From assembly GCA_017644005.1 (NCBI GenBank), contig JAEPMJ010000003.1, positions 186,001 through 250,000 of the forward strand: 64,000 bases of DNA. The letters run 5' to 3'. Below, piece by piece: positions 20,677 through 29,391 of this stretch. The DNA is from Rhizobiaceae bacterium. Lineage in GTDB: Bacteria; Pseudomonadota; Alphaproteobacteria; Rhizobiales; Rhizobiaceae. A program made the position numbers and the translations under genes. Position 1 is the first letter of the stretch. Each line of letters begins with the position of its first letter. The notes beneath the pieces are model-generated. The model was not told the DNA's origin, ran no database searches, and saw only the letters and a program-made list of their open reading frames with translations.

Positions 20677-20869
20677 GAACGGGTGCCTTCTTCGGTTCGA
20701 AGGCAAACCCTGGCGCAGGTTGAAACGGCGTGGACAAATTGGCCGCGCAATGCAGATCTTCCGAGACCAACCCGTTGCCCCTGCTTGTTTGTCGCTACCT
20801 GCTGCTCACCTTTCTATCCACGCCGCTCTGACCTTAACCACAATGCCCGCCGGTCAACGCGAGGCGGAC

Positions 20870-21592
20870 ATGGACTGGTATCTGGCGATCAGACGCAACC
20901 GCGAGGCGCTCATTCGCGTCCTTGCAGCGCTGTTCGCGCTGGTCGGATTGGAGGACAGGCAATTCGACCGTGGCCAGCCGGGTTCGGCTCTGGCTGCCGA
21001 AAGCCGCCTGCCGCGCCATCTGCACGCCCATGCGCGGCGTATCCTTCGCGCCGTCGAATCCGCCATCCGCCGTCTTATCGTGATTGCTTCCCGCGATGTC
21101 GCGGTTCAGTTACGTCCAGCCGGCGAGCGGCCGGACCTCACCGCTCTCCGCAAAGGGAATGATCCGGCAGACGCTCAAGCCGTCATACGCATCCCCGCAT
21201 TCCCGCTGCTCGATCCGCTGAGAAGTCTTTCCTTCGATCCGCCGAGGCGGGCTTCCGAATTCATGCCGCGCATCTGCGTCGTGGGCGTATCCGAGCCGAC
21301 GCCAATTCCCGAAGAGCCGGTTCTGACGCCAGACGATCCGGTCTATGCTGCCGGCCTTCACCTCCGGCTGCTGTCATCGCGCCGCGCACTGAAGAACCTG
21401 CCGCGCGAGGCGCGCCGCCTTGCCCGCTGGCAGGCGCGGAACAAGCTCAAGCTGCGTCCACGCCGCTTTTCGCCGCTGCGCATCGGATACCCGCCGGGCA
21501 AGCGAAAGCGATCGACCCATTTGGTCGACGACATACTGAAGGAATGCCAGGCATTGGCGCTGGACGTACTCGGTCCTCACGACACGTCGTGA
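20870..21592 (+). CDS. Conserved hypothetical protein
   Basis: A 240-residue protein from ATG 20870, with GAGG upstream; an in-frame ATG at 20843 is the alternative, and a still longer frame would run antisense into the nuclease-like gene and is unlikely. It begins MDWYLAIRRNREALIRVLAALFALVG, with one weak hydrophobic helix, and is then very rich in Arg, Leu and Pro. The end (RKRSTHLVDDILKECQALA) is helical. Proteins with this start seem common in rhizobia, but I know of no function. It diverges from the toxin-like cassette. Confidence 0.65.
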   Translation: MDWYLAIRRNREALIRVLAALFALVGLEDRQFDRGQPGSALAAESRLPRHLHAHARRILRAVESAIRRLIVIASRDVAVQLRPAGERPDLTALRKGNDPADAQAVIRIPAFPLLDPLRSLSFDPPRRASEFMPRICVVGVSEPTPIPEEPVLTPDDPVYAAGLHLRLLSSRRALKNLPREARRLARWQARNKLKLRPRRFSPLRIGYPPGKRKRSTHLVDDILKECQALALDVLGPHDTS

Positions 21593-21636
21593 CCGGTGAA
21601 GATCGCGACGAACACCCGGGGGCTAATCCGTGCCCC

Positions 21637-21978
21637 CTACAACCGCCGCAGCAGGTCGCGGGCCTTGTCCAGATCGCCCTTCAGCTCGTCCAGCAACTGC
21701 TGCAACTCCGCCTTCACCAGGGGAGCGACCTCGTAGCCGGCCGCGCTTTCGGCAAAACCCGGCAGACTACCGTTGGCCACGCCGAGAACTTCCAGCGCCG
21801 TGGTGTAGCGGCCAATGGGAATGCGGTTCTCGCCGCGCTCGTATTTTCCGTATTGCTGAGTGGAAACACCGATCTTTGCAGCCATCTCTGCCTGAGATAA
21901 ACTTTGCGCCTTGCGCATGCGGGCAAGTTCTCGCCCTCTTTGCTTATCGCCTTCATCCGGCTTACGAGATGTCGTCAT
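21637..21978 (-). CDS. XRE-family helix-turn-helix regulator
   Basis: A 113-residue DNA-binding protein. Residues about 17-66 form a Cro/C1-type HTH: LARMRKAQSLSQAEMAAKIG and VSTQQYGKYERGENRIP, the QQYGKYERG helix being the recognition part. The C-terminal helix (KAELQQLLDELKGDLDKARD) looks coiled-coil and may mediate dimerisation. A perfect palindrome at 22039-22061 lies in its promoter region and may be its own operator. Its target genes beyond itself are unknown; the toxin-like cassette is nearby but separated by the hypothetical gene. Confidence 0.85.
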   Translation of the reverse strand: MTTSRKPDEGDKQRGRELARMRKAQSLSQAEMAAKIGVSTQQYGKYERGENRIPIGRYTTALEVLGVANGSLPGFAESAAGYEVAPLVKAELQQLLDELKGDLDKARDLLRRL

Positions 21979-22038
21979 GGCTTACCTTGGGCTGCATGCT
22001 CAGGTAGCCACGATCAGTGATTGCAAACAACGCATTCA

Positions 22039-22061
22039 AAGTTGTAATTCGTGTACAACTT
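22039..22061. promoter_or_regulatory. Palindromic operator candidate upstream of the XRE gene
   Basis: Eight-base perfect arms AAGTTGTA (22039-22046) and TACAACTT (22054-22061) separated by seven bases, 61 bases upstream of the XRE start. Size and symmetry fit a dimeric Cro/C1-type repressor site; autoregulation is inferred. Confidence 0.5.
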
Positions 22062-22202
22062 CGGATGACGTGAAATGCTTAGGTAGTATTTGCAAACGCC
22101 GAAGGCGCGCGCAATATTGCCATTGCGGCAGGGTCGTTCGACTGCCGCCGACTTTGCCGGAAAAGCAGCCGGCGGCATAACCGCGGCAACTGATTCGCGG
22201 CT

Positions 22203-23069
22203 CTATTCGGCGGCAATCTTGTCCTGCGTGCGGGTCTCGAAATCGCCGGCGTCGTGGCGCTCGCGCAGCTGCGACGACGGGTCGCCTGACGTACGATTGA
22301 CCATGCGCCCGCGCTGCACCGCCGGTCGCGCATAAAGCAGGTCTGCCCAGCGCACGACGTTCTTGTATTCGTGCACGGAGAGAAATTCGGCCGCATTGTA
22401 CGACCAGCCTTTCACGAGTCCGCCATACCAGGGGAAGATCGCCATGTCGGCAATCGTGTAGTCGCTGCCGCTGACAAATTCGTTTTCGGCGAGTTGCCTG
22501 TCGAGCACGTCGAGCTGGCGTTTCACTTCCATCGCGTACCGATTGATCGGGTATTCGTACTTCTCAGGCGCATAGGCATAAAAGTGGCCGAAGCCGCCGC
22601 CGAGGAAAGGGGCCGAGCCCATCTGCCAGAACAGCCATGACAGCGTCTCCGCACGGGCCGCAGTCTCGGTCGGCAGGAAGGCGCCGAACTTTTCGGCCAG
22701 ATGCATGAGGATCGCACCCGACTCAAAGACGCGGACAGGCTTGTCGCCGCTGCGGTCCAACAGGGCGGGAATTTTCGAGTTCGGATTGACCTCCACGAAA
22801 CCGGATCCGAACTGTTCGCCCTCACCTATTCTGATCAGCCATGCGTCGTACTCGGCGTCCTTGTGGCCAGCGGCCAGCAATTCCTCGAACATGATCGTCA
22901 CTTTGACGCCATTGGGCGTACCGAGCGAATAGAGCTGGAACGGGTGTTTACCGACCGGCAGGTCCTTCTCGTGCGTGGCGCCCGCAATCGGCCGGTTGAT
23001 ATTGGAGAACTGACCGCCGCTGGCCTTGTCCCAGGTCCAGACTTTTGGCGGTGTGTATTCATCGGCCAT
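22203..23069 (-). CDS. yghU: YghU-type glutathione S-transferase
   Basis: A 288-residue Nu-class glutathione transferase with disulfide-bond reductase activity in its E. coli homologue. The N-terminal extension PPKVWTWDKASGGQFSNINR and the run THEKDLPVGKHPFQLYSLGT are typical of YghU rather than of short GSTs. The thioredoxin-like domain has EVNPNSKIPAL and ESGAILMHLAEKFG for glutathione contacts. The all-helical domain contains FVSGSDYTIADMAIFPWYGG, the N-capping box of GSTs. ATG 23069 gives the family start MADEYTPPKVW. It stands alone, transcribed away from the GH25 gene's start side. Confidence 0.92.
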   Translation of the reverse strand: MADEYTPPKVWTWDKASGGQFSNINRPIAGATHEKDLPVGKHPFQLYSLGTPNGVKVTIMFEELLAAGHKDAEYDAWLIRIGEGEQFGSGFVEVNPNSKIPALLDRSGDKPVRVFESGAILMHLAEKFGAFLPTETAARAETLSWLFWQMGSAPFLGGGFGHFYAYAPEKYEYPINRYAMEVKRQLDVLDRQLAENEFVSGSDYTIADMAIFPWYGGLVKGWSYNAAEFLSVHEYKNVVRWADLLYARPAVQRGRMVNRTSGDPSSQLRERHDAGDFETRTQDKIAAE

Positions 23070-23231
23070 GATGGCATGCCTTCCCAGTTGATCCATGTTT
23101 CGTGCGAAGATGGGGCCTTGCGCCCGCGCCAACAAGGCAAGTCCTTTCTCACGACAATTGCGGCTGTGGAAAAAAGTTGCTGTTGCAGCGGTTCCGCCTT
23201 CAACAAGGCGTGAAGAGACGGATGTTTGAAT

Positions 23232-24152
23232 TCAGCCGCTCACCTGGGTCAGCCAGCGCCGCCAGGCGCCCTCGTCTCCATGGAAGACGTTGAGATCGAT
23301 CTTGCCGTCGACGCCGCCAGAGAGACCCGAACCCGAATATTGCCAGAACACCCAGTCGCGCCCCGGATAAACCCGCGAAGGATGCTCCGCGACGGCGCGC
23401 AACCAGAAGGGGTGGTTGGGGAATGCTCCTTTCAGGTTGTCGGCGTAAAAGTCCGGTGCGGTATAGATAATCGGGCGCTGACCGTAATGGCGCTCCAGAC
23501 GATCCATGAAGACACGCATCTTGTCGAGCACTTCGGCGCGCGGCGGCCGCTTCTTGCAGCTCGACTGGTGGTTCCATTCGACGTCGATGACCGGCGGCAG
23601 AGCACCCTTTTCCTTCGGAACATTGCGGATGAACCATTCAGCCTGCGAGGCAGCGGTGCGGCACCAGTAGAAGAAATGGTAGGCACCGCGCTTGATCCCG
23701 GCGCGGGCCGCGCCGCGCCAGTTTTCATGGAATTTGGGGTCGAGATGGTCACCGCCATCGGTCGCCTTGATGTAGGCGAAGTTCGCGCCGTGGCGACGCA
23801 GCTCGTTCCAGTCTATGTCGCCCTGCCAGCGCGAAACGTCGACACCGTGGACGGCCAGATGCTGCGGCTTGCGCCGGCCGAAGTCGATCGGTTTGGCGTC
23901 GCCGAAACCGTAGCCGTAAATCCGACCCGTGTGCATGGATGCCGGCCCGCCCGCAGGGCGCGGCGTTGCCGCAAGTGCGTTGGGGCGAACCGCAGGTGCG
24001 CCGTCGCCAAGCGCGACGCCGACGCTCGGCCGCCTGACCGAACTCGTGGTTTCGCTGGATGGCACCTGAAGTGCGTCTATTGCCGGACCCGAGGTGCAGG
24101 CGCTGAGCACAAGACAGGCGAGTAGATAAAGAAATGCCAGTGAGAAACGCAT
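23232..24152 (-). CDS. Glycoside hydrolase family 25 lipoprotein (lysozyme-like)
   Basis: A 306-residue envelope protein. The signal MRFSLAFLYLLACLVLSACT has a lipobox LSAC, predicting lipidation at C19. A low-complexity linker (25-80) precedes a GH25 domain from about 100: HGVDVSRWQGDIDW (D105), FAYIKATDGGDHLD, GAYHFFYW, PPVIDVEWN (D190, E192) and WVFWQYSGSG. GH25 enzymes cut the MurNAc-GlcNAc bond of peptidoglycan, so a role in wall remodelling is likely. The catalytic aspartate and glutamate positions appear intact. ATG 24152 is chosen because it gives the complete signal peptide. Confidence 0.9.
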   Translation of the reverse strand: MRFSLAFLYLLACLVLSACTSGPAIDALQVPSSETTSSVRRPSVGVALGDGAPAVRPNALAATPRPAGGPASMHTGRIYGYGFGDAKPIDFGRRKPQHLAVHGVDVSRWQGDIDWNELRRHGANFAYIKATDGGDHLDPKFHENWRGAARAGIKRGAYHFFYWCRTAASQAEWFIRNVPKEKGALPPVIDVEWNHQSSCKKRPPRAEVLDKMRVFMDRLERHYGQRPIIYTAPDFYADNLKGAFPNHPFWLRAVAEHPSRVYPGRDWVFWQYSGSGLSGGVDGKIDLNVFHGDEGAWRRWLTQVSG

Positions 24153-24541
24153 GGTACCCGAAACACAAAACCAGACCCGGCAAACGCAGGCCGGGCAGTT
24201 CATTTCATGACGTTAAAAAACGAAGAAATATTGAATCGTCCGGTTAACCATGCGGGTGGGCGGAGGCACCTCTCCGCCGCCCGCTGGGCCACCTCCGGTT
24301 CAATGCCGCTCGTCAACCGTCCACACAGGTGCCTCGACCCTCGCCATCGAGGAACGGGAGTGCGGTTTCGGCCAGCCGCGGCGACGACAAAATGTCGTAG
24401 CGGGTTCGGGCGGGCAGAATTGCGAGGCGGACGCGCCGGCGCACACCGCCCCGACACCGCTCGTTGAATTTGGGGAACTTTCGTTGGAAAGCCAGGCACT
24501 GGTACATAGGCAGCAAGCAAGCGGGCCTGTAGGGTCGCGCC
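24153..24541. other. Intergenic region between the GH25 gene and mazG
   Basis: About 390 bases between two divergent genes. No frame on either strand has a recognisable product or a good ribosome site. The AT-rich part at 24205-24250 next to the GH25 start probably carries its promoter; nothing else stands out. Confidence 0.45.
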
Positions 24542-25366
24542 ATGAAACCAACACGCGATATTTCCCGCCTTGTCGAAATCATGGCCGCCCTGCGCACGCC
24601 GGTAAGCGGCTGTCCGTGGGATCTGGAACAGAATTTCGGAACGATCGCACCCTATACGCTGGAAGAGGCCTACGAGGTCGTCGATGCGATTGAGCGCGGC
24701 GATCTCGATGATCTGCGCGAGGAGCTCGGCGACCTGCTGCTGCAGGTCGTCTACCATGCCCAGATGGCCACGGAAGAAGGCGCTTTTGAGTTCGGCGACG
24801 TGGTCGAGACCGTCACAAAAAAGATGATCCGCCGGCATCCGCATGTGTTCGGCGATGAAGCTGCCCGGTCTGCCGGCATGGCCAAGGGCATGTGGGAAAA
24901 GATCAAGGCGGAGGAGAAAGCTGAGAAGCGGGCGCGCCGAACGGCACGCGGGCAGACACCGGAAGATCACGGCAAGGGATATCTCGATGGCGTGCCAGTG
25001 GCACACACTGCCCTTACACGGGCGCTGAAGCTGCAGGAGAAGGCCGCCAGGGCCGGCTTCGACTGGGGGGCGGCGGGGCCGGTGCTCGACAAGATCGAAG
25101 AGGAGATCGGAGAGTTGCGGGCGGCCATCCTGAGCGGTGACAGGGACGACGCGGCAGATGAGCTCGGCGATCTGTTCTTTGCGCTCGTCAACCTCGCGCG
25201 CCACCTCAAAGTTGACCCGGAGTCAGCGCTTCGTGGGACCAACGAGAAGTTTCGTTTCCGCTTTCACGCTGTGGAGCAAGGATTGCTGGAGCGCGGATCG
25301 AGCCTGGAGGCAGCCTCACTCGATGAAATGGAGGAGCTTTGGCAGGCCGCGAAAGCCAAAGCCTGA
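24542..25366 (+). CDS. mazG: Nucleoside triphosphate pyrophosphohydrolase MazG
   Basis: Hydrolyses nucleoside triphosphates to monophosphates and pyrophosphate, cleaning up non-canonical nucleotides. The 274-residue protein has two MazG folds: the first with CPWDLEQNFGTIAPYTLEEA and ELGDLLLQVVYHAQMA, the second with DELGDLFFALVNLARHL; the E-x-x-E...E-x-x-D metal helices are present in both. Length matches E. coli MazG (263). No mazEF toxin pair is adjacent. Its stop abuts the stop of hflX on the other strand with no space for a separate terminator. Confidence 0.95.
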   Translation: MKPTRDISRLVEIMAALRTPVSGCPWDLEQNFGTIAPYTLEEAYEVVDAIERGDLDDLREELGDLLLQVVYHAQMATEEGAFEFGDVVETVTKKMIRRHPHVFGDEAARSAGMAKGMWEKIKAEEKAEKRARRTARGQTPEDHGKGYLDGVPVAHTALTRALKLQEKAARAGFDWGAAGPVLDKIEEEIGELRAAILSGDRDDAADELGDLFFALVNLARHLKVDPESALRGTNEKFRFRFHAVEQGLLERGSSLEAASLDEMEELWQAAKAKA

Positions 25367-26758
25367 CTAATTGCGCGGACCAGACAGTTTGGCCTCAATC
25401 TCGGCACGCCGGGCCGCCGTTGTCCTGAGCTTCAGGTCCAGCCCGCCATCCTCGCGGTCGAGCCGGTCAAGCACGTCGCCCGAGCGGTACAACCAGTCCG
25501 TCAGGTGAAGCTGGTTCGGCGCCAATGACACATCAAACGCCGTCGTGCTGCCAGCCAGCTTCCGTTCGATGGCCTCGACAAGAAGGTCGATGCCCTCGCC
25601 GCTCGCGGCCGATATCGCAACAGGCCCCTCAGGTGCGCCCGAAGGGCGTTGCAGGATGTGCTCACGGCCGTCGGCATCCAGAAGGTCGATCTTGTTCCAG
25701 ACCTCCAGAACCCGCTTGTGGTCCGAGGCATCGACACCGAGGTCGGCGAGAATGCGTTCGACATCTTCGGCCTGTGCCGAAGTGTCGGGATCGGAAATGT
25801 CACGCAGGTGAATGACGAGGTCCGCTTCAACAACTTCTTCGAGCGTCGCCCTGAATGCAGCCACCAGGTGGGTAGGAAGATCGGATATGAAACCCACCGT
25901 ATCCGACAGAATGATCTCAGTGCCGAGCGGCAGCACAAGCCTGCGCAGCGTTGGGTCGAGCGTGGCGAAGAGAAGATCCTCGGCCAGAACGCTGGCGCCT
26001 GTGAGGCGGTTGAAAAGCGTCGATTTTCCGGCGTTCGTGTAGCCGACGATCGCGACCACCGGGTATGGCACCTTCTGACGCTTGGCGCGGTGCAGGTCAC
26101 GTGTGCGCCGCACCGTTTCCAGCTCGCGCTTCAGGCGGACGATCTTGTCCTGCAGCAGGCGGCGGTCGGCCTCGATCTGCGTTTCACCCGGACCGCCCAT
26201 GAAACCGCCGCCGCCGCGCTGACGTTCGAGGTGGGTCCAGCTTCTGACCAGGCGGCCGCGCTGATATTCCAGATGGGCAAGGTCTACCTGCAGTACGCCT
26301 TCCTTGGTGCGGGCGCGGCGCCCGAATATCTCGAGGATGAGCCCGGTGCGGTCGAGAACCTTGGCCTTCAACGCGCTTTCCAGATTGCGCTGCTGCACCG
26401 GCGACAGCGCCTGATCGACGATCACCAGCTCGGCAGACAGCTCGGAGACGATATCAGCAAGGGCAGCAACCTTGCCCGATCCCATCAAGGTCGCAGGCTT
26501 GGGCGCTGCAATCTGAACGATTTCGGTGTGGACAGGCACAAGGTCGATCGCCAGCGCCAGGCCCACAGCTTCCTCGAGCCGCGCCTCAGGCGATCTTGAA
26601 TGGGTTACCCGGCCCTTCGCGTGATCGTTAGCCTGCCGGCCCTGGCGCAATATCAGCGGCTCGACGATGACAGCGCGCACCGTCGCGGCCTGAGCGCCAT
26701 CGCCCGGACCGGTCTTGCCCCCTACCCCACCGCCTGGCGTGGCGTCGTTCGGCTTCAA
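25367..26758 (-). CDS. hflX: GTPase HflX
   Basis: A ribosome-associated GTPase that splits or rescues stalled 70S ribosomes, notably after heat stress. The 463-residue protein has the HflX N-terminal domain, the glycine-rich loop ERQRGGGGFMGGPGETQIE, then the G domain with G1 GYTNAGKST, G3 DTVGF and G4 NKID. The start used is TTG 26758, directly after the hfq stop (TGATTG on the minus strand); an internal GTG could also serve. The hfq-hflX pairing is widely conserved and suggests cotranscription and translational coupling. Confidence 0.94.
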   Translation of the reverse strand: MKPNDATPGGGVGGKTGPGDGAQAATVRAVIVEPLILRQGRQANDHAKGRVTHSRSPEARLEEAVGLALAIDLVPVHTEIVQIAAPKPATLMGSGKVAALADIVSELSAELVIVDQALSPVQQRNLESALKAKVLDRTGLILEIFGRRARTKEGVLQVDLAHLEYQRGRLVRSWTHLERQRGGGGFMGGPGETQIEADRRLLQDKIVRLKRELETVRRTRDLHRAKRQKVPYPVVAIVGYTNAGKSTLFNRLTGASVLAEDLLFATLDPTLRRLVLPLGTEIILSDTVGFISDLPTHLVAAFRATLEEVVEADLVIHLRDISDPDTSAQAEDVERILADLGVDASDHKRVLEVWNKIDLLDADGREHILQRPSGAPEGPVAISAASGEGIDLLVEAIERKLAGSTTAFDVSLAPNQLHLTDWLYRSGDVLDRLDREDGGLDLKLRTTAARRAEIEAKLSGPRN

Positions 26759-27004
26759 TCAGCTATCCCGGTTTTCCTCGGCGTCGAACATCTGAACCGG
26801 CTGGCTCGGCATGATGGTCGAGATCGCGTGCTTGTATACGAGCTGCGAATGCCCGTCCCGTCGCAGCAACACACAAAAATTATCGAACGACGTCACGACA
26901 CCGGTGAGCTTGACGCCATTGATAAGGAATATTGTGAGGGGTGTCTTACTTTTTCGGACCGAGTTTAAGAACAGGTCCTGCAAGTTCTGCGTGCGTTCCG
27001 CCAT
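26759..27004 (-). CDS. hfq: RNA chaperone Hfq
   Basis: Hexameric Sm-like protein that pairs small RNAs with mRNAs. The 81-residue sequence has Sm1 ([29 protein letters not shown] split by family positions) and Sm2 with the diagnostic YKHAIST motif at the proximal uridine site. It ends in a short acidic tail, as in other alphaproteobacteria. ATG 27004 has a purine-rich site upstream. It lies between the aminotransferase and hflX in the order usual for rhizobia. Confidence 0.97.
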   Translation of the reverse strand: MAERTQNLQDLFLNSVRKSKTPLTIFLINGVKLTGVVTSFDNFCVLLRRDGHSQLVYKHAISTIMPSQPVQMFDAEENRDS

Positions 27005-27116
27005 ATTTTCTTTTCTTCGCGTTTCGGCCAGCGGTACATAGTACCGTCCTTACGGTCGCCTGTGTCAAGCGCTGGCGTGGTCCTGCGATCCCCAGCAATG
27101 CAATCTGAAGCGGTTA

Positions 27117-27980
27117 TCAGGCGCCGGTTTTTTCCGCAACGTCAAAAAACGCATCCCGCAGCGCACCTGCGACGGTTCCTGGATGCCCATTGCCGACCGG
27201 CCTGCCGTTTATCGACACGACAGGCATCACGGTCTTGGTCGCAGAGGTTACGAACGCTTCGCGCGACTCCAGCGCCTCGGCAACGGTAAAGCCACGCTCT
27301 TCGATCTTCGATCCCAGCCGGTCTGCGACGTCGAACAGGGTGGTGCGGGTGATGCCGCGCAAGATGCCCCTGGTAGCATCGCGCGTGACGATCACGCCGT
27401 CGCGCGTTACGATCCAGGCATTCGTGGACGAGCCCTCCAGCACAACACCGTCAGCGTCAACAAACCAGGCCTCCTGGGCGCCGGCGTCCTTTGCCTGCTG
27501 CCGCGCCAGCACGTTTGGAAGGAGGCCGACCGTCTTGATGTCGACTCGGTCCCAACGGTTGTCGGGCACGGTGATAACGGCGATACCGGTTTCCGCCATC
27601 GAAGCCGATGCGCTGGGCGATATGCGGCTCGCCGTCACAACCAGTGCGGGACGCGTATCCGCCGCCGGAAAAGCATGATCTCGCCTTGCCACCCCGCGCG
27701 TCACCTGCAGGTAAACCAGACCGTCGCGAATACGGTTGCGGCGTACAACCTCTACCAGAATGCGATGCAAAGCGCTGCGGTGCACCGGCCACAGGATCGA
27801 CAGTTCACCGAGCGACCTGTCCAGCCGATCCAGATGCCGATTCATGTCGATGATGAAGCCGTGCCTTACCTCGCACACTTCATATACGCCGTCGGCGAAC
27901 TGGTAGCCGCGATCTTCGACATGCACCGCAGCGCGTGCATGCGGCACGTAACGTCCGTTCACATAGGCAATGCGCGACAT
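27117..27980 (-). CDS. dat: D-amino-acid aminotransferase (class IV PLP enzyme)
   Basis: A 287-residue fold-type IV aminotransferase. It has the YVNGRYVPHARAAVHVEDRGY start, the probable PLP lysine in DIKTVGLLPNVLARQ, and the cofactor-binding EGSSTNAW motif. These features fit D-alanine aminotransferase, which supplies D-glutamate or D-alanine for peptidoglycan, better than the branched-chain IlvE, though class IV members are easily confused. ATG 27980 begins MSRIAYVNGRY. It follows trkA by 31 bases and precedes hfq in a conserved rhizobial gene order. Confidence 0.88.
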   Translation of the reverse strand: MSRIAYVNGRYVPHARAAVHVEDRGYQFADGVYEVCEVRHGFIIDMNRHLDRLDRSLGELSILWPVHRSALHRILVEVVRRNRIRDGLVYLQVTRGVARRDHAFPAADTRPALVVTASRISPSASASMAETGIAVITVPDNRWDRVDIKTVGLLPNVLARQQAKDAGAQEAWFVDADGVVLEGSSTNAWIVTRDGVIVTRDATRGILRGITRTTLFDVADRLGSKIEERGFTVAEALESREAFVTSATKTVMPVVSINGRPVGNGHPGTVAGALRDAFFDVAEKTGA

Positions 27981-28011
27981 GATCTCCTGCTTTCGGTCGT
28001 GCGGAATGAAA

Positions 28012-29388
28012 TCAGAAAAACTCCAGGCTGACGCGGAACATCTGCTCAACCTGCTTCACCGCGTTTTCCATGGCGAAAATCACGACTCGATCCTTCGGCT
28101 TGATCTTGGTCGCGCCGCTCGGCTTGATGACTTCGCCGCCGCGGAAGATAGCGCCGATGCGCACGCCCTCCGGCAGATCGAGATCGCGCATGGGCGGTCC
28201 GACAAGCGGCGAGGTTTCGAGCGCTTCGGCCTCGATGATCTCAGCGGCGCCGCGCTGAATCGTGTGGACCGCCCTGATGCGGCCTCGCCGCACATGCTGC
28301 AGCACGCGCGAGATGGTGACGTTGCGCGGATTGATATGTGCGTCAATGCCGAGCGTGCGCGTGAAATCGTGATAGGTGGGATTGTTCAGCAGGGCTAGAT
28401 TGGCCTTGCAGCCCATGCGCTTGGCCATCACGCACGACAGAATGTTCACCTGGTCGTCATTGGTGAGCGCAACCATCAGCTCGGCATCTTCGATGTCGGC
28501 CTCCAGAAGCAGCTTCTGGTCGAGCGCGCTGCCATGCAGAACGACCGTACGGCGCAGTTCGTCGGCAATGACCACAGCGCGTTCGCGGGTGCTCTCGATG
28601 ATCTTGACCTTGGTGCGGCTGCCCCGCGCCTCAATTGCCTGGGCGACGTAAAGCCCGATATTGCCGCCTCCGGCGATTACGATACGGGTCGCTTCCTGCT
28701 CATCATGCCCGAAAAGGCCGAGCGTACGGCGAACCTGTTCCTTGCTGGTCACGACATATGCGAGGTCGCCGGTGACAAGCTGGTCGGCCGAACGGGGGAT
28801 GAAGAGGCGGCCGTTGCGAGACACGCCAACGACGGTTGAAGGCAGGTCGGGGAAGAGCTCGCTCAGCTGCGCCAGCGGCGTGTTAACGACAGGGCAATCC
28901 TCGAGGCATTCGATGGCGAGCATGGCGATCTTGCCGTCGCCGAATCGCACGATATCGGTTGCACCGGGCAGCGCGATCCGGCGCAGCACCATGTCGCCCA
29001 CTTCCACCTCGGGCGAGATGATCACGTCAATCGGCATGTGATCGCGCGAGAAGAGGTCGAGATAGTGCTGCTCGAGATACGATTGCGAGCGGATGCGCGC
29101 AATCTTGGTCGGAACGTTGAACAGCGAGTGAGCCACCTGGCACGCGACCATGTTCACCTCGTCGTGCAGCGTGACGGCGATGATCATATCGGCTTCGGCC
29201 GCTCCCGCCTGCTCCAGCACCGTCGGATGCGAGCCGTGGCCGACGAAACCGCGGACATCCAGATTGTCGCGCACCATCCGAATGAGCTGTGCCGAAGTAT
29301 CGATGACCGAAACGTCGTTCTGCTCGGCCGACAGTTTTTCGGCAATGCCGTAGCCGACCTGACCGGCCCCGCAGATGATGACGCGCAT
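28012..29388 (-). CDS. trkA: Trk potassium transport NAD-binding protein TrkA
   Basis: Cytoplasmic gating subunit of the Trk potassium importer. The 458-residue protein has two RCK units: MRVIICGAGQVGYGIAEKLS and, mid-protein, IVIAGGGNIGLYVAQAIE, both Rossmann dinucleotide-binding loops, each followed by a RCK_C domain. It starts three bases after the ntrX stop, so it belongs to the ntrYX transcript. The likely channel partner is TrkH at 299-1801. Linking potassium uptake to nitrogen regulators is a conserved alphaproteobacterial layout. Confidence 0.95.
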   Translation of the reverse strand: MRVIICGAGQVGYGIAEKLSAEQNDVSVIDTSAQLIRMVRDNLDVRGFVGHGSHPTVLEQAGAAEADMIIAVTLHDEVNMVACQVAHSLFNVPTKIARIRSQSYLEQHYLDLFSRDHMPIDVIISPEVEVGDMVLRRIALPGATDIVRFGDGKIAMLAIECLEDCPVVNTPLAQLSELFPDLPSTVVGVSRNGRLFIPRSADQLVTGDLAYVVTSKEQVRRTLGLFGHDEQEATRIVIAGGGNIGLYVAQAIEARGSRTKVKIIESTRERAVVIADELRRTVVLHGSALDQKLLLEADIEDAELMVALTNDDQVNILSCVMAKRMGCKANLALLNNPTYHDFTRTLGIDAHINPRNVTISRVLQHVRRGRIRAVHTIQRGAAEIIEAEALETSPLVGPPMRDLDLPEGVRIGAIFRGGEVIKPSGATKIKPKDRVVIFAMENAVKQVEQMFRVSLEFF

Positions 29389-29391
29389 TGG

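Noticed and set aside
20486..20869. A longer N-terminus for the hypothetical gene at 20870
   Set aside because: The added 128 residues run antisense through the start of the nuclease-like gene and look like shadow sequence; the conserved-looking MDWYLAIRR start is at 20870.
19215..22202. A prophage or integrative element around the nuclease-like cassette
   Set aside because: No integrase, tRNA-flanked repeat, capsid or transfer gene is present, so only a small accessory insertion can be claimed.
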